Counted from the first letter of the stretch, positions 35,803-46,480 are shown. The stretch is 64,000 bases of DNA from Streptosporangium becharense (GCF_014204985.1 NZ_JACHMP010000001.1:3038001-3102000); one strand, 5' to 3'. Made by a program: numbers and translations. The notes: a model not told the origin generated them from the sequence alone.

Positions 35803-38103
35803 ATGCGTGGCCAGGAATCCGGGTCCGAGCACCACCGTGAAGCCGAGGGTTCGGCCGCACCGGCGACGCCGCCGCCGAGTTTCGGCCAGCCTTCGCCGCA
35901 CGTGCCTCGGACCGACCTCTCAGGTGACGAGCACCCCTATCCCTCTCCCCCCGTGACGTGGCCGGAGGGGGGCTCGGGGGTCGCCCAGCCATGGGCCGTA
36001 CCCTCCGACGACAGCGCCTCCTACGACTGGTACGCCGAACCCGAGGACGACCTTCCCCTGCCCCCGGCCGGTTCCCCGGCCGGCGCAGCCGCGCCGTGGG
36101 AGTTCGCCGCCCCGGGACGGCAGGGTGACGCCCGCCCGGCGCCGGACGACTGGGCCGGGCCTTCCACGCCCTCGGAGCCCGTGCCCTTCGTCTGGCCCAC
36201 ACCGCCCGGCCCCGACGACCCCCCTCCCGGGCCGGAACACCCTTCGGGGCCCCCGTGGCGGGGTGCCTCCGGCACCGGTTCTCCGTGGCAGGGCCTCGAC
36301 GAGACGACCGCCCCCTCCTGGCCCGTGCCCTCCGAGCAGGAGGGCTTCCCGCCTCCGAACGACTCCCCCGGTCAGACGACCGGATCCTCCCAGCCCGCGT
36401 CCCCCGGTCCGGCCGACCCGCCCGGCCCGCCCTGGCGGGACACACCGGCCGCACCGATCGTGCCGGGGGCGCCCCCGTGGCAGCCGCCGCCGGCCTTCAC
36501 CGCCGCCGCGGCGGGTATGCAGGTCTGGCCCTCCCCGGGGGACGGGACCCCCTGGCCCGCCGCCACCGGCGAGCCGGTCTGGTCCGGCCCGGAGGAGCCC
36601 GCCGGACGGCCGGACGATCCGGGCCAGGCTCGTCGCCCGGACGCACCCGGCGATGCCGCTCACCCGGATACCCCCGGCGAACCCGCCCGCCCCGGCGAAC
36701 CCGGCGACGTCGCCGTCTGGCCGCCGAGCGCGGTCTCACCGGACGGCTCCGGCGAGAGCACCGCCCGAGTACACCGCTCCGACCCGGCCCTCCCGGGAAC
36801 CGGTGAACCCGCGGTCCCTCCCGTGACGGTCCCCGGCCCGCACGTCTCCGATCAGGGTCCGGCCTCCGGTTCCGGCGTGCACGGGGCGGAGGCGGCTTCG
36901 ATCACCGGTTCCGGCGTCCACCGGGCGGATACACCCCCGGCCGCCGAGCCCGAGCAGCGGCCCACGCCGGCCGCCGAGCCCGAACCGGTGTCCCAGGCGC
37001 CCGTGCCGCCCGCCGTGCCGCCCGCCGAAGCCGCCGCGCACACCACGGCACCGGCTACGGCGCCTGCCTCCGAGGCGCCCGCGCCACCATCGGACTTCCT
37101 CGCGGAGGCGACTCCGCCGGGTGGCATCCCGGCGATCCCCCCGCCGTTCCCGGCCGCTTCCCCACCTCTGGCCGCTTCCCCACCTCCGACGGCGACAGCA
37201 CCGCAGGCACCGGCAATGCCACCGGCGGCGACGCTGCCGCCGGTCGCGTCCGCCACGTCCGCCGAGCCGCCCACCGCGTCCAGTGCGTCCACCGTGTCCA
37301 CCGAGCCTCCGATGACGCGCGGTCCGTTCACCCCGCTTTCGGAGTTCACCCCTGATCCGCCGCCCCCTCCAGCGGAGCCGCAGCCCAAGAAGCGGGCGAG
37401 CACCATGCTCATCGCGGCCGTGGTCACGGTGGTGGTGGCCGGCATAGGCACCGGGGCGTTCTTCGCCTACCGGACGTTCAACGCCGGGCAGACGACCGCT
37501 TCGGCCCCGTCGAGCGCCGGGAGCACCGATTCCGCCGACGAACTCGACATCACCTCCGAGCCTGAACCGATCAACACCGCGATGCTCAACTCGGAGCGGA
37601 CCGACCCGGGCGCCATGACCGTGGCCGCCGCCTTCGAGAAGAAGGTGACCGTGGCCGGGACGACGTTCACCCGGGTCAAGACCGACGTCACCGAGCAGTG
37701 CCACAGAGCGGCTGCCGACGCGTTCGCCATCGCCCTCCGGGGCAACGACTGCCGCAGGGTGCTGCGGGCCACCTACGTGGACCGCAAGAAGCAGTACGCG
37801 GTGACCACGGGAATCGCCGTCCTGCCCACCCGCGAGTCGGCGATCACCGTCGACAAGGAGAAGAACCTCGACGGCAACGTCTGGTTCCGCGGCCTGCCCG
37901 CCAAGGCGGGCTCGGGAGCCGACCGGGTGCACATCGCGGGCGGCTACGCGGCGGGCATGGTGTGGGGCCGCTACATCGTGTTCAGTTACGCCACCTTCAG
38001 CGACGGACGCACCCCGACCGAGAAGGAGAAGGACCTGGGCAGGATCAGCGGCGCGTTCCGCGACCAGACCGCCAAGGCGGTGGAGCGCCGCGTCACGAGC
38101 TGA
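35803..38103 (+). CDS. Large proline-rich single-pass membrane protein with two-cysteine outer domain (paralogue B)
   Basis: A 766-residue protein. More than 500 N-terminal residues are low-complexity Pro/Ala/Gly/Ser with repeated tryptophan blocks ([30 protein letters not shown]), predicted disordered and cytoplasmic. A membrane segment lies at about 535-559, followed by an outer domain (about 590-760) with two cysteines 17 residues apart (VTEQC and [13 protein letters not shown]) and TTGIAVLPT, matching paralogue A. The 3' end overlaps the convergent truA by 11 nt. Not recognised as a named family. Tandem linkage suggests the two form a complex or arose by duplication. Confidence 0.85.
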   Translation: MRGQESGSEHHREAEGSAAPATPPPSFGQPSPHVPRTDLSGDEHPYPSPPVTWPEGGSGVAQPWAVPSDDSASYDWYAEPEDDLPLPPAGSPAGAAAPWEFAAPGRQGDARPAPDDWAGPSTPSEPVPFVWPTPPGPDDPPPGPEHPSGPPWRGASGTGSPWQGLDETTAPSWPVPSEQEGFPPPNDSPGQTTGSSQPASPGPADPPGPPWRDTPAAPIVPGAPPWQPPPAFTAAAAGMQVWPSPGDGTPWPAATGEPVWSGPEEPAGRPDDPGQARRPDAPGDAAHPDTPGEPARPGEPGDVAVWPPSAVSPDGSGESTARVHRSDPALPGTGEPAVPPVTVPGPHVSDQGPASGSGVHGAEAASITGSGVHRADTPPAAEPEQRPTPAAEPEPVSQAPVPPAVPPAEAAAHTTAPATAPASEAPAPPSDFLAEATPPGGIPAIPPPFPAASPPLAASPPPTATAPQAPAMPPAATLPPVASATSAEPPTASSASTVSTEPPMTRGPFTPLSEFTPDPPPPPAEPQPKKRASTMLIAAVVTVVVAGIGTGAFFAYRTFNAGQTTASAPSSAGSTDSADELDITSEPEPINTAMLNSERTDPGAMTVAAAFEKKVTVAGTTFTRVKTDVTEQCHRAAADAFAIALRGNDCRRVLRATYVDRKKQYAVTTGIAVLPTRESAITVDKEKNLDGNVWFRGLPAKAGSGADRVHIAGGYAAGMVWGRYIVFSYATFSDGRTPTEKEKDLGRISGAFRDQTAKAVERRVTS

Positions 38104-38983
38104 GCGTGCGCACCCGGCGGGTCGCCGCGGCCCGCCGGGCGAGTTCGGTGGCCTCGGGGTAGCGCACCTCCTCCAGGCAGAGCCCGTGCGCGGGTGCGAC
38201 GTGCACCCCGGTGTCCCGTACGGCCCGGCTCAACACCTGGCCGGGCCACTCCACGGGCAGCCGGCCCTCGCCCACCGGCAACAACGATCCGACGAGCGCC
38301 CGGACCATGGAGTGGCAGAACGCGTCGGCCACCACCGTCGCGACGACAAGACCGTCCCGGCGCGTCCAGTCGAGCCGCTGAAGCTCGCGGATCGTGGTCG
38401 CACCCTCGCGTTTCTTGCAGAAGGCCGCGAAGTCGTGTTCACCCAGCAGGGCTGCCGCGGCGGCGTTCAACCTGTCGACGTCCAGGGGCCGGGAGTACCA
38501 GAGGACCTCGTGGCGGCGGAGCGGGTCGACCCCGCCCGGGGTGTCGCAGACGCGGTAGGCGTATCGCCTCGACAGCGCGGAGAAGCGCGCGTCGAAGCCC
38601 TCGGGGGACACACTGACCCGATGAACCCTGACATCGGAGGGCAGGACGCCGGCCAGCCTCCTGCACAGCGCGGCGAGCCGCTCGTCGAGCTCCGCCGCGG
38701 ACCCGGGTTCGGGCAAGGGCTTCGCCGCGTCCGTCCGGCGGCGGTTGCGGCTCTGCACCGCCTCCAGCGCGTCGATCTCCAGGTCGAGATGGGCCACCTG
38801 TCCCCTGGCGTGCACCCCTGCGTCGGTCCGCCCGGCCACGGTCAGTGAGGGAGGCTCGGCGACCCGGAGAATCCTGCCGAGCGCCTCCTCGATCTCCCCT
38901 TGAACCGTCCGCCGTCCGGGCTGCCTTGCCCAGCCGGAGAAGTCGGTGCCGTCATAGGCCAGGTCCAGCCGCAGCCGTACCAC
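38093..38983 (-). CDS. truA: tRNA pseudouridine(38-40) synthase TruA
   Basis: A 296-residue enzyme isomerising U38-U40 of the anticodon arm. The start is the GTG of [19 protein letters not shown], set by GGGAGG 6 nt upstream. The catalytic Asp lies in [18 protein letters not shown]. The C-terminal [17 protein letters not shown] is typical. It follows rplQ, as in mycobacteria and many other actinobacteria, but a terminator separates them. Confidence 0.96.
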   Translation of the reverse strand: MVRLRLDLAYDGTDFSGWARQPGRRTVQGEIEEALGRILRVAEPPSLTVAGRTDAGVHARGQVAHLDLEIDALEAVQSRNRRRTDAAKPLPEPGSAAELDERLAALCRRLAGVLPSDVRVHRVSVSPEGFDARFSALSRRYAYRVCDTPGGVDPLRRHEVLWYSRPLDVDRLNAAAAALLGEHDFAAFCKKREGATTIRELQRLDWTRRDGLVVATVVADAFCHSMVRALVGSLLPVGEGRLPVEWPGQVLSRAVRDTGVHVAPAHGLCLEEVRYPEATELARRAAATRRVRTLSS

Positions 38984-39003
38984 GATGTTCCTCCCGAGAA
39001 CGG

Positions 39004-39047
39004 GAACGGGCCCGGCGCCTCCCACCAGGGAGATGCCGGGCCCGTTC
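39004..39047 (-). terminator. Terminator of the alpha operon (after rplQ)
   Basis: A perfect 13-bp stem (39004-39016 with 39035-39047), loop 18 nt, begins 15 nt past the rplQ stop. truA probably uses its own promoter or read-through. Confidence 0.75.
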
Positions 39048-39062
39048 ACTGAGCCTGAGGGA

Positions 39063-39596
39063 TCAGGCGTTGTCCTTCTTGGCCTCGGACTCCTCGGCGG
39101 GAGCCTCGGCGGCCTTCGGCTCCTCGGCGCTCTCGGCCTCGGCGCTCTCAGCCTTGGCCTCCTCGGCCTCAGCCGGCTTGGCCTTGGGCTCCTCGGCCTG
39201 GGCCGCGGGCTGGGTCCGGCTGACGCTGACCGGGTTCAGCGGCTCGGAGACCAGCTCGATCACCGCCATGGGGGCGGCGTCGCCCTTGCGGAGACCGACC
39301 TTGGTGATCCGGGTGTAGCCACCGGGACGCTCGGCGAAGGTCGGGGCGATCGACTCGAACAGGTGGTGGACGACACCCTTGTCCTTGACGACCGTCAGCA
39401 CCTGGCGACGGTTGTGGATGTCGCCCTTCTTCGCCTTGGTGATCAGCCTCTCCGCCAGCGGGCGCAGCCGCTTCGCCTTGGCCTCGGTGGTCGTGATCCG
39501 GCCGTGCTGGAACAGCTGGGTGGCGAGGTTCGCGAGGATCAGCCGCTCATGGGCCGGGCTGCCGCCGAGGCGGGCGCCCTTGGTGGGCCTGGGCAT
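39063..39596 (-). CDS. rplQ: 50S ribosomal protein L17
   Basis: A 177-residue L17. Start at [12 protein letters not shown] with AAGGAG 6 nt upstream. The conserved core ends near residue 118; the remaining 60 residues are an Ala/Glu/Lys-rich tail typical of actinobacterial L17. Last gene of the infA-rpmJ-rpsM-rpsK-rpsD-rpoA-rplQ series. Confidence 0.98.
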   Translation of the reverse strand: MPRPTKGARLGGSPAHERLILANLATQLFQHGRITTTEAKAKRLRPLAERLITKAKKGDIHNRRQVLTVVKDKGVVHHLFESIAPTFAERPGGYTRITKVGLRKGDAAPMAVIELVSEPLNPVSVSRTQPAAQAEEPKAKPAEAEEAKAESAEAESAEEPKAAEAPAEESEAKKDNA

Positions 39597-39651
39597 TACG
39601 TTCTCCTTGAGAGTCAACCCGCCCCGGCCGTATGAGGTACCGGGGTCGGGC

Positions 39652-39671
39652 CGGGGGCCGCGCGGCCCCCG
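39652..39671 (-). other. Hairpin between rpoA and rplQ
   Basis: A 9-bp GC stem CGGGGGCCG/CGGCCCCCG around two bases, 13 nt after the rpoA stop. Likely a pause or processing site that lowers rplQ expression relative to rpoA. Confidence 0.5.
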
Positions 39672-39683
39672 TTATGGCAAAAC

Positions 39684-40700
39684 TCAGTACTGCTCGGTCT
39701 CGGCGTATGCCGAGTCGTCGTCGTCGTAGCCGCCACCGGCCACCGCGCTCGGGTCGAACCCGGGCGGGGAGTCCTTGAGCGCCAGCTGCATCTCGTGCAG
39801 CTTCTGCTTGACCTCTTCGATGGACTTGGCACCGAAGTTCCGGATGTCGAGCAGGTCCTGCTCACTGCGGGCCACGAGCTCGCCCACGGTGTGGATGCCC
39901 TCACGCTTGAGGCAGTTGTAGGAGCGGACCGTCAGGTTCAGCTCCTCGATCGGCAGCGCCAGGTCGGCGGCCAGCGCGAGGTCACCCTGCGTCGGGCCGA
40001 CCTCGATGCCCTCGGCCTCCAGGTTCAGCTCACGGGCGAGGCCGAACAGCTCGACGAGGGTCTTACCGGCCGAGGCCACCGCGTCACGCGGCTTCATGCC
40101 CGGCTTGGTCTCGACGTCCACGATCAGACGGTCGAAGTCGGTGCGCTGCTCGACACGGGTCGCCTCGACCTTGTAGGTGACCTTGAGCACCGGGGAGTAG
40201 ATGGAGTCGATCGGGATACGGCCGATCTCCTGACCCGGCTGCTTGTTCTGCGCGGCCGAGACGTAACCGCGACCGCGCTCGACGGTCAGCTCCATCTCCA
40301 GCTTCGCCTTGCCGTTCAGCGTGGCGATGCGCAGCTCGGGGTTGTGCACCTCGACACCGGCCGGAGGCGCGATGTCGGCGGCTGTGACGTCACCGGGGCC
40401 CTGCTTGCGCAGGTACATCACCACGGGCTCGTCGTGCTCGGAGGAGACCACCAGCTCCTTGAGGTTCAGGATGATGTCGGTGACGTCTTCCTTGACACCC
40501 GGAACGGTGGTGAACTCGTGCAGGACACCCTCGATGCGGATGCTGGTCACGGCCGCGCCCGGGATGGACGACAGCAGCGTGCGGCGCAGCGAGTTGCCGA
40601 TGGTGTAGCCGAAGCCCGGCTCCAGCGGCTCGATGATGAACTTGGACCGGGTCTCCCCGAGGCTCTCCTCGAGGAGGGACGGCCGCTGAGCGATCAGCAT
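39684..40700 (-). CDS. rpoA: RNA polymerase alpha subunit
   Basis: A 338-residue alpha subunit. The N-terminal assembly domain ([23 protein letters not shown]) and the C-terminal DNA/activator-binding domain ([38 protein letters not shown]) are complete, ending in an acidic tail. Separated from rpsD by 103 nt with a terminator-like hairpin. Confidence 0.99.
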   Translation of the reverse strand: MLIAQRPSLLEESLGETRSKFIIEPLEPGFGYTIGNSLRRTLLSSIPGAAVTSIRIEGVLHEFTTVPGVKEDVTDIILNLKELVVSSEHDEPVVMYLRKQGPGDVTAADIAPPAGVEVHNPELRIATLNGKAKLEMELTVERGRGYVSAAQNKQPGQEIGRIPIDSIYSPVLKVTYKVEATRVEQRTDFDRLIVDVETKPGMKPRDAVASAGKTLVELFGLARELNLEAEGIEVGPTQGDLALAADLALPIEELNLTVRSYNCLKREGIHTVGELVARSEQDLLDIRNFGAKSIEEVKQKLHEMQLALKDSPPGFDPSAVAGGGYDDDDSAYAETEQY

Positions 40701-40760
40701 GTGCGTTCTCCCAACGCATGGCGGCGCCCGCTATATGACGCCGCTTGGCACAACAAGCAT

Positions 40761-40793
40761 AGGTGCCGTGTGGCGGTCTGCCACACGGCACCT
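40761..40793 (-). terminator. Terminator-like hairpin between rpsD and rpoA
   Basis: A perfect 14-bp stem (40761-40774 with 40780-40793), 5-nt loop, starting 10 nt after the rpsD stop and followed by non-U-rich sequence. It could partly terminate the ribosomal transcript before rpoA. Confidence 0.7.
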
Positions 40794-40803
40794 TCAAGAG
40801 CCG

Positions 40804-41430
40804 CTACTTGGAGTAGAGCTCGACGATCAGCTGCTCCTGGACCTGGGTGTCGATCTGCTGACGGACCGGGAGCTGGTGAACCAGGATGCGCATCGAGTCG
40901 GCGACGACGCCCAGCCACGCCGGGTACGTCTTGTCGCCGGCGGTGGCGCGGGCCACCTCGTACGGCAGGAGGTTGCGCGACTTCTCGCGGACCTCGACGA
41001 TGTCGTGCTCACGCACGCGGTACGACGGGATGTCGACCTTCTTGCCGTTCACCAGGATGTGGCCGTGACGGACCTGCTGGCGGGCGGCGTCGCGGGACTC
41101 GGCGAAACCGGCGCGGTAGATCACGTTGTCGAGCCGGCTCTCCAGGATCTGGAGGAGGTTCTCACCGGTCTTACCGCTCTTGCGGTTGGCTTCCTCGTAG
41201 TAGTTGTGGAACTGCTTCTCGAGGACGCCGTAGATGCGGCGGGTCTTCTGCTTCTCCCGGAGCTGGAGCTGGTACTCCGACTCCTTCGGACGACCGCGGC
41301 CGTGCTCACCCGGGGGGTAAGGACGGATCTCGATGGGGCACTTCGCGGACTCGCACTTCTTGCCCTTGAGGAAGAGCTTCGTCTTCTCCCGTCGGCAGAG
41401 CTTGCAGTCCGCACCCGTGTAACGAGCCAT
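40804..41430 (-). CDS. rpsD: 30S ribosomal protein S4
   Basis: A 208-residue S4. It is the zinc-binding (C+) form: DCKLCRREK and KKCESAKCP give four cysteines in the first 35 residues. The S4 RNA-binding domain (LESRLDNVIYRAGFAESRDAARQQVRHGHI region) follows. Primary 16S assembly protein and classical regulator of its operon in other bacteria. Confidence 0.98.
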   Translation of the reverse strand: MARYTGADCKLCRREKTKLFLKGKKCESAKCPIEIRPYPPGEHGRGRPKESEYQLQLREKQKTRRIYGVLEKQFHNYYEEANRKSGKTGENLLQILESRLDNVIYRAGFAESRDAARQQVRHGHILVNGKKVDIPSYRVREHDIVEVREKSRNLLPYEVARATAGDKTYPAWLGVVADSMRILVHQLPVRQQIDTQVQEQLIVELYSK

Positions 41431-41450
41431 TTTCTCTCTATCTCCTGGCG

Positions 41451-41855
41451 TCAGACGCGACGGCGCTTGGGCGGACGGCAGCCGTTGTGCGGCACGGGGG
41501 TCACGTCCTGGATGGACCCGACCTCAAGACCCGTCGCCTGCAGCGAGCGGATCGCGGTCTCACGGCCGGAGCCGGGGCCCTTGACGAAGACGTCGACCTT
41601 GCGCATGCCGTGCTCCATGGCGCGGCGGGCGGCGTTCTCGGCGGCCATCTGCGCGGCGAACGGGGTGGACTTACGGGAGCCCTTGAACCCGACGTGGCCG
41701 GCGCTGGCCCAGGAGATCACGTTCCCGTTCGGGTCGGTGATCGAGACGATCGTGTTGTTGAACGTGCTCTTGATGTGCGCGTGGCCGTGAGCGACGTTCT
41801 TCTTTTCCTTGCGGCGCACCTTCTTCGGGGCACCCTGGCGGCTCTTAGGAGGCAT
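41451..41855 (-). CDS. rpsK: 30S ribosomal protein S11
   Basis: A 134-residue S11 with the basic N-terminal extension and the conserved end [18 protein letters not shown]. Platform protein of the small subunit. 20 nt upstream of rpsD. Confidence 0.98.
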   Translation of the reverse strand: MPPKSRQGAPKKVRRKEKKNVAHGHAHIKSTFNNTIVSITDPNGNVISWASAGHVGFKGSRKSTPFAAQMAAENAARRAMEHGMRKVDVFVKGPGSGRETAIRSLQATGLEVGSIQDVTPVPHNGCRPPKRRRV

Positions 41856-41900
41856 TGTTTGCCTTCACTCCTGAGGTCTTCGGTCCTGCGGCTGCGCGGA

Positions 41901-42281
41901 CTACTTCTTACCGGGCTTCTTCTTGCCGGCCACGGTCTTCTTCTTGCCCTTACGGGTGCGCGCGTTGGTCTGCGTACGCTGACCGTGCACGGGAAGGCCA
42001 CGGCGGTGCCGGATGCCCTGGTAGCACTGAATCTCGATCTTGCGACGGATGTCGGCCTGAACCTCGCGGCGGAGGTCACCCTCGATCTTGAAGTTGGCCT
42101 CGATGTAGTCACGCAGCGGGACGAGCTCTTCGTCGGTGAGCTGGTGGACCCGGAGGTCGCCGCTCACGCCGGTGGCCTTGAGGGTTTCGAGCGCGCGGGT
42201 GCGACCGATTCCGTAGATGTAGGTGAGAGCGATCTCCAGCCGCTTGTCGCGGGGGAGGTCGACGCCAACCAGGCGAGCCAT
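41901..42281 (-). CDS. rpsM: 30S ribosomal protein S13
   Basis: A 126-residue S13 ([45 protein letters not shown]) with a lysine-rich tail that contacts tRNA and the subunit bridge. A 209-nt gap separates it from rpmJ, longer than other gaps of this operon. Confidence 0.98.
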   Translation of the reverse strand: MARLVGVDLPRDKRLEIALTYIYGIGRTRALETLKATGVSGDLRVHQLTDEELVPLRDYIEANFKIEGDLRREVQADIRRKIEIQCYQGIRHRRGLPVHGQRTQTNARTRKGKKKTVAGKKKPGKK

Positions 42282-42445
42282 GGTCGGGCATTCTCCTTCG
42301 TTGTGGCGGAGGTCCTACACCCCACTTCCCCTCCCCATGCCCGGGGCGAGGGCCCCGGCCTCCGACCGGGGGTCTCCCGCGTGGTACGGCTGATGCCGCC
42401 TGCGCGGGTGTGGAGCGTGATTACTTTGTGGTCCCTACATGGGTC

Positions 42446-42470
42446 GAGTCCGCCTCTTTCGAGCGGACTC
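42446..42470 (-). other. Hairpin in the rpmJ-rpsM spacer
   Basis: A perfect 8-bp stem GAGTCCGC/GCGGACTC with a 9-nt loop, 21 nt after the rpmJ stop. It lies in a spacer of 209 nt that also holds GC-rich dyads; a regulatory leader for rpsM is possible. Confidence 0.45.
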
Positions 42471-42490
42471 TTGCGGGACTGCTGCTACGA

Positions 42491-42604
42491 CTAGCCCTGA
42501 CGCTGCTTGTGGCGCAGGTTGTCGCAGATCACCATGACTCGACCGTGCCGGCGGATCACCTTGCACTTGTCACAGATCTTCTTGACGCTCGGCTTGACCT
42601 TCAT
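42491..42604 (-). CDS. rpmJ: 50S ribosomal protein L36
   Basis: A 37-residue L36 ([19 protein letters not shown], then [18 protein letters not shown]). The zinc ligands are Cys11, Cys14, Cys27 and His32, so this is the zinc-containing form. It lies between infA and rpsM, the conserved order of the alpha operon. Confidence 0.97.
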   Translation of the reverse strand: MKVKPSVKKICDKCKVIRRHGRVMVICDNLRHKQRQG

Positions 42605-42628
42605 AGTCCTTGCTCGCCCCTCAGACGC

Positions 42629-42850
42629 TTACTTGTACCGGTAGACGATCCGCCCACGACCAAGGTCGTAGGGGCTCAGTTCGACGACAACCCTGTCGTC
42701 AGGGAGAATTCGGATGTAGTGCATCCGCATCCGCCCGCTGATGTGGGCCAGGACCTTATGGCCGTTGTCGAGCTGCACCCGGAACATCGCGTTCGGGAGC
42801 GACTCAACCACAGTGCCCTCAATCTCGATGGCGCCGTCTTTCTTGGCCAT
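42629..42850 (-). CDS. infA: Translation initiation factor IF-1
   Basis: A 73-residue OB-fold protein ([40 protein letters not shown]) occupying the ribosomal A site during initiation. First gene of the alpha operon after a 262-nt gap from the DUF1707 gene. Confidence 0.98.
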   Translation of the reverse strand: MAKKDGAIEIEGTVVESLPNAMFRVQLDNGHKVLAHISGRMRMHYIRILPDDRVVVELSPYDLGRGRIVYRYK

Positions 42851-43112
42851 GTCCCTCGCGTTTCACTGATCGGTCGTCTGAGGCTTCGGAACACTAAGCA
42901 GCCGCGACCCAAGCGCTTCGATGAGAGCGGCGGTTGCGAGACCGCCGATGCGCAATGGTCATAGTGAACCGAAGAAGGAGTGTACGGCACCGGGCGGAGA
43001 AATGCGAAACTCACGGCCGGCACCTTGACACAACCGCTACTCAGGATACCGCAGATTCCCAATAGGACGGACGCCCCGGCGGAACGGGAACGCGCGCGAG
43101 GCGCGAAGCGCA
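42851..43112. other. Upstream region of infA
   Basis: Between infA and the DUF1707 gene. Minus-strand TATCCT (43043-43048) and TAGTGT (42891-42896) are possible -10 elements, but neither has a recognisable -35. No gene is supported. Confidence 0.4.
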
Positions 43113-43565
43113 CTACCGCTGGTTCCGGCCCTTGCCCTGGCCCCCGACGATGGTGCTGATCAGCAGGATGATGCCCCAGGGGCCCATGACCCACAGCGGC
43201 CAGGGGTAGGGGAAGTCGAACCCGTCGGTGGCTCCGATGATGAACCAGATGCCCCAGTTGACGCTGCTGGCCATGGCCCAGGCGCCCCACGCGGCCGTCA
43301 GGCCCCGCTGATCCTCCTTGGGCGCCACGTCCTTGGACGGGGCAGGGGCGGCGGCGGGAAGCCGGCTCAGGTCGACGTCGGGCAGATCGGACGTGAGCGT
43401 GGCGAGTTCACCGTAGGTCTTGCTGGCGTAGAGCCGCTCCAGGCGCTCGCCGAACTCCTCACTGTCGAGGCGCCCCTGCGCGTAGTGTTCGCGCAGCACG
43501 GAGGCGACCCTGTCACGGTCGTCGTCAGAGGCCCGCATGCCCGGCTCAACCGCCATGTCGATCAC
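43113..43565 (-). CDS. DUF1707 small membrane protein
   Basis: A 150-residue protein. A DUF1707 (SHOCT-like) domain occupies about residues 10-62 (MRASDDDRDRVASVLREHYAQGRLDSEEF region, ending in LTSDLP), followed by a proline/alanine linker and two membrane segments (AWAMASSVNWGIWFIIGA and WPLWVMGPWGIILLIS). Widespread in actinobacteria, function unknown. Start could be Met1, Met4 or Met9. It follows map by 20 nt on the same strand and may be co-transcribed with it. Confidence 0.88.
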   Translation of the reverse strand: MIDMAVEPGMRASDDDRDRVASVLREHYAQGRLDSEEFGERLERLYASKTYGELATLTSDLPDVDLSRLPAAAPAPSKDVAPKEDQRGLTAAWGAWAMASSVNWGIWFIIGATDGFDFPYPWPLWVMGPWGIILLISTIVGGQGKGRNQR

Positions 43566-43585
43566 ATCCGCTCGCCCGTGGGCTC

Positions 43586-44404
43586 CTAGCCCGCCTGTCC
43601 CGACAGTTCGGCAAGCCGCTCTTCGCCCCCGTCAAGCGCGGTCAGTACCCACGGCCCATTATCCGTCACGGCGACGCTGTGCTCGAAGTGCGCGGAAGGC
43701 CTGCCGTCGACGGTCACGACGGTCCAGTCGTCGGCCAGCACCTTGGTCCGGTCCGTGCCGAGGTTGACCATCGGCTCCACCGCGAAGCACATGCCCGCCT
43801 CGAAGCGCGGGCCCCGGCCCGGCCTGCCGTGGTTGGCCACCCACGGGTCCATGTGCATCTCGGTGCCGATGCCGTGCCCGCCGTACTCCTGCGGGATGCC
43901 GTAACGCCCCTGGGAACGGACGTACTTCTCCACCTCATGGCCGATATCGGACAGATGACGGCCCACGGTGAGCGCCGCGATCCCCCGCCACATGGCCTCC
44001 TCGGTGACCCGCATGAGCTCGGTCAACTTGGGGTCCACCTCCCCCACCGGGACCGTGATGGCCGAGTCTCCGTGCCAGCCGTCCAGAATCGCGCCGCAGT
44101 CGATCGAGATGATGTCGCCCTCCTGCAGCGGACGGCGGTCACTCGGGATGCCGTGGACGACCTCGTGGTTCACCGACGCGCAGATCGTCGCGGGAAAACC
44201 CTGGTAGCCCTTGAAGGACGGGATCGCCCCCTCGTCCCGGATGGCCTTCTCCGCGATCGCGTCGAGGTCCAGCGGCGTCAGGCCCGGCCGGACGCTCTCC
44301 CTGAGCAGTTGCAGCGTGCGGCCCACCACCAGGCCCGCCGCCCGCATCTTCTCCAGCTGCTCGGGAGTCTTCAACTGGATCCCGTGCTTGTTTCTCTTGA
44401 ACAC
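43586..44404 (-). CDS. map: Methionine aminopeptidase type I
   Basis: A 272-residue metalloprotease removing N-terminal methionine. Metal ligands lie in DCGAILDGWHGDSAIT, GGHGIGTEMH and AVEPMV, and NHEVVHGIP supplies the conserved His. Start at GTG (VFKRNKHGIQLKTPEQL) after GGGGG; a GTG two codons earlier is possible, and the longer frame is not conserved. Follows adk as in most bacteria, but a strong hairpin lies between them. Confidence 0.96.
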   Translation of the reverse strand: MFKRNKHGIQLKTPEQLEKMRAAGLVVGRTLQLLRESVRPGLTPLDLDAIAEKAIRDEGAIPSFKGYQGFPATICASVNHEVVHGIPSDRRPLQEGDIISIDCGAILDGWHGDSAITVPVGEVDPKLTELMRVTEEAMWRGIAALTVGRHLSDIGHEVEKYVRSQGRYGIPQEYGGHGIGTEMHMDPWVANHGRPGRGPRFEAGMCFAVEPMVNLGTDRTKVLADDWTVVTVDGRPSAHFEHSVAVTDNGPWVLTALDGGEERLAELSGQAG

Positions 44405-44473
44405 GTCCACCCCCGGGGTGATTGAACGGGCAGTCCGGCAGCCCAATTCCCCCGATTCTGCCCTAAATGGCAA

Positions 44474-44503
44474 CACGCCACCCATGGGACCATGGGTGGC
44501 GTG
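44474..44503 (-). terminator. Hairpin after adk
   Basis: A perfect 14-bp inverted repeat (44474-44487 with 44490-44503) begins 13 nt past the adk stop. It would end the secY-adk transcript and separate it from map. Confidence 0.75.
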
Positions 44504-44516
44504 CCGGGGAACACCG

Positions 44517-45167
44517 TCAGCCGACGAAAGGGCTGAGCACCTCCATCGCGCGCTGGGTGACCTCCTCCACCGGGCCGGTGGCGTCGACGCCCACCAGGAT
44601 GCCCTCGTCGGCGTAGAAGGACACCAGAGGCGCGGTCTGCTCCTGGTAGACCTCCAGGCGGTGCCTGACGGTCTCTTCCTTGTCATCGTCACGCTGGTAG
44701 AGCCGGCCCTCGCAGGCGTCGCAGATGTCGTCCTTCTTATCATCGAAGTCGACGTGCCAGATGCGCCCGCACTGGCCGCAGGTGCGGCGGCCGGCGAGCC
44801 TGCGAACGACCTCCTCGTCGTCGACCACGAGCTCCAGCACGATGTCCAGAGCGACTCCGAACTCGGCGAGCATCTTCTTCAGGATCTCGGCCTGGGGCAC
44901 GTTCCTGGGGAAGCCGTCGAGCAGGAAACCGTCCTGCGCGTCGCTCTCCGAGAGGCGGTCGCGGACCATCGCGATGGTCACCTCGTCGGGCACGAGGTCA
45001 CCGCGGTCCATGTACTCCTTGGCAAGCTTGCCGAGCTCCGTGCCGCCCGAAACGTTGGCGCGGAAGATGTCCCCTGTCGAGATCTTCGGGATGGACAGGT
45101 TCGATGCGATGAACTGGGCCTGCGTCCCCTTACCCGCTCCGGGGGGCCCGACCAGGACAAGACGCAC
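44517..45167 (-). CDS. adk: Adenylate kinase
   Basis: A 216-residue kinase (AMP + ATP to 2 ADP). P-loop [16 protein letters not shown] motif; the LID domain carries a four-cysteine zinc site ([10 protein letters not shown] and DICDACEG). GTG start shares one base with the secY stop (TAGTG), giving coupled translation. Confidence 0.98.
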   Translation of the reverse strand: MRLVLVGPPGAGKGTQAQFIASNLSIPKISTGDIFRANVSGGTELGKLAKEYMDRGDLVPDEVTIAMVRDRLSESDAQDGFLLDGFPRNVPQAEILKKMLAEFGVALDIVLELVVDDEEVVRRLAGRRTCGQCGRIWHVDFDDKKDDICDACEGRLYQRDDDKEETVRHRLEVYQEQTAPLVSFYADEGILVGVDATGPVEEVTQRAMEVLSPFVG

Positions 45168-46480
45168 TACTTCAGGAAGCCTTCGTAGTTGCGCTGCTGC
45201 AGCTGGCTCTCGATCTGCTTCACGGTGTCAAGACCGACACCAACCATGATCAGAATGCTCGTCCCTCCGAACGGGAAGTTCTGACTCGCGCCGACGAGCG
45301 CCAGCGCGACGATCGGCACCATGGAGATCAGGCCCAGATACAGCGCGCCGGGAGCGGTGAGCCTCGTGAGAACGTAGTTCAGATACTCAGCCGTCGGGCG
45401 ACCCGGGCGGATGCCCGGGATGAACCCACCGTACTTCTTCATGTTGTCGGCGACTTCAACGGGGTTGAAGGTAATGGACACGTAGAAGTAAGTGAAGAAG
45501 ACGATCAAGAGGAAGAACGTGGCCATGTAGACCGGCGTGTCACCCGTGACCAGGTTCTGCTGGATCCACTGGACGATCGCGTGCGGCTCCTGGGCGCCGC
45601 TGAACAGCGTCGTGACCAGCTGCGGGAGGTAGAGCAGCGAGGAGGCGAAGATGACCGGGATGATGCCGGCCTGGTTCACCTTCAGGGGGATGTAGGTGGA
45701 GGTGCCGCCGTACATCCGGCGGCCGACCATGCGCTTGGCGTACTGGACCGGGATCCGGCGCTGCGCCTGCTCGACCATGACGACCAGGGCGATCATCGCG
45801 ATACCGACGGCGATGACCACGGCGAAGACGAAGGCGCCCTTCTGCCGGGCGATGTTCATCAGCTCGGCCGGGAAGACCGCGATGACCTGGGTGAAGATCA
45901 GGATGGACATGCCGTTGCCGATCCCGCGGTCGGTGACGAGCTCGCCGAGCCACATGACGACGGAGGTGCCGGCGGTCATCGTCAGCACCATGGTGATGAT
46001 GGCGAAGACGTTGTCCTTGTCGAGAAGGATCTCCTGCTGGCACTGCGGGAACAGCTGCCCGGTCCGGGCCAGGGCGATGAAGGCGGTCGACTGCAGGACG
46101 GCCAGACCGATCGTCAGGTAACGGGTGTACTGCGTGATCTTGGCCTGTCCGGACTGTCCCTCCTTCTTGAGGGACTCCAGGCGCGGGATGACCACGACCA
46201 GAAGCTGAAGGATGATGCTCGCCGTGATGTACGGCATGATGCCGAGGGCGAACACTGAAAGTTTCAGAAGAGCGCCGCCGCTGAACAGCTGCACCATTCC
46301 GTAAATATTGCCCGCGTCCGTCGCCTGGGCATCGGCGAGACAGCGACTGATGTTCTCGGTGTGCACACCCGGGGTCGGAAGAACAGACCCAAGCCGGAAC
46401 AGCGCGATGATGCCCAGAGTGAAGAGCAACTTCTTACGCAGGTCCGGCGTACGGAACGCTCGGGTAAATGCGGTCAGCAC
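45167..46480 (-). CDS. secY: Protein translocase subunit SecY
   Basis: A 437-residue ten-helix channel of the Sec secretion pathway. GTG start ([20 protein letters not shown]) after AGGAGG. The plug/TM2 region ([23 protein letters not shown]) and the C-terminal cytoplasmic loops ([15 protein letters not shown]) are conserved. Preceded by a 176-nt gap with a terminator, so secY-adk is probably a separate transcription unit from the spc ribosomal genes. Confidence 0.98.
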   Translation of the reverse strand: MLTAFTRAFRTPDLRKKLLFTLGIIALFRLGSVLPTPGVHTENISRCLADAQATDAGNIYGMVQLFSGGALLKLSVFALGIMPYITASIILQLLVVVIPRLESLKKEGQSGQAKITQYTRYLTIGLAVLQSTAFIALARTGQLFPQCQQEILLDKDNVFAIITMVLTMTAGTSVVMWLGELVTDRGIGNGMSILIFTQVIAVFPAELMNIARQKGAFVFAVVIAVGIAMIALVVMVEQAQRRIPVQYAKRMVGRRMYGGTSTYIPLKVNQAGIIPVIFASSLLYLPQLVTTLFSGAQEPHAIVQWIQQNLVTGDTPVYMATFFLLIVFFTYFYVSITFNPVEVADNMKKYGGFIPGIRPGRPTAEYLNYVLTRLTAPGALYLGLISMVPIVALALVGASQNFPFGGTSILIMVGVGLDTVKQIESQLQQRNYEGFLK

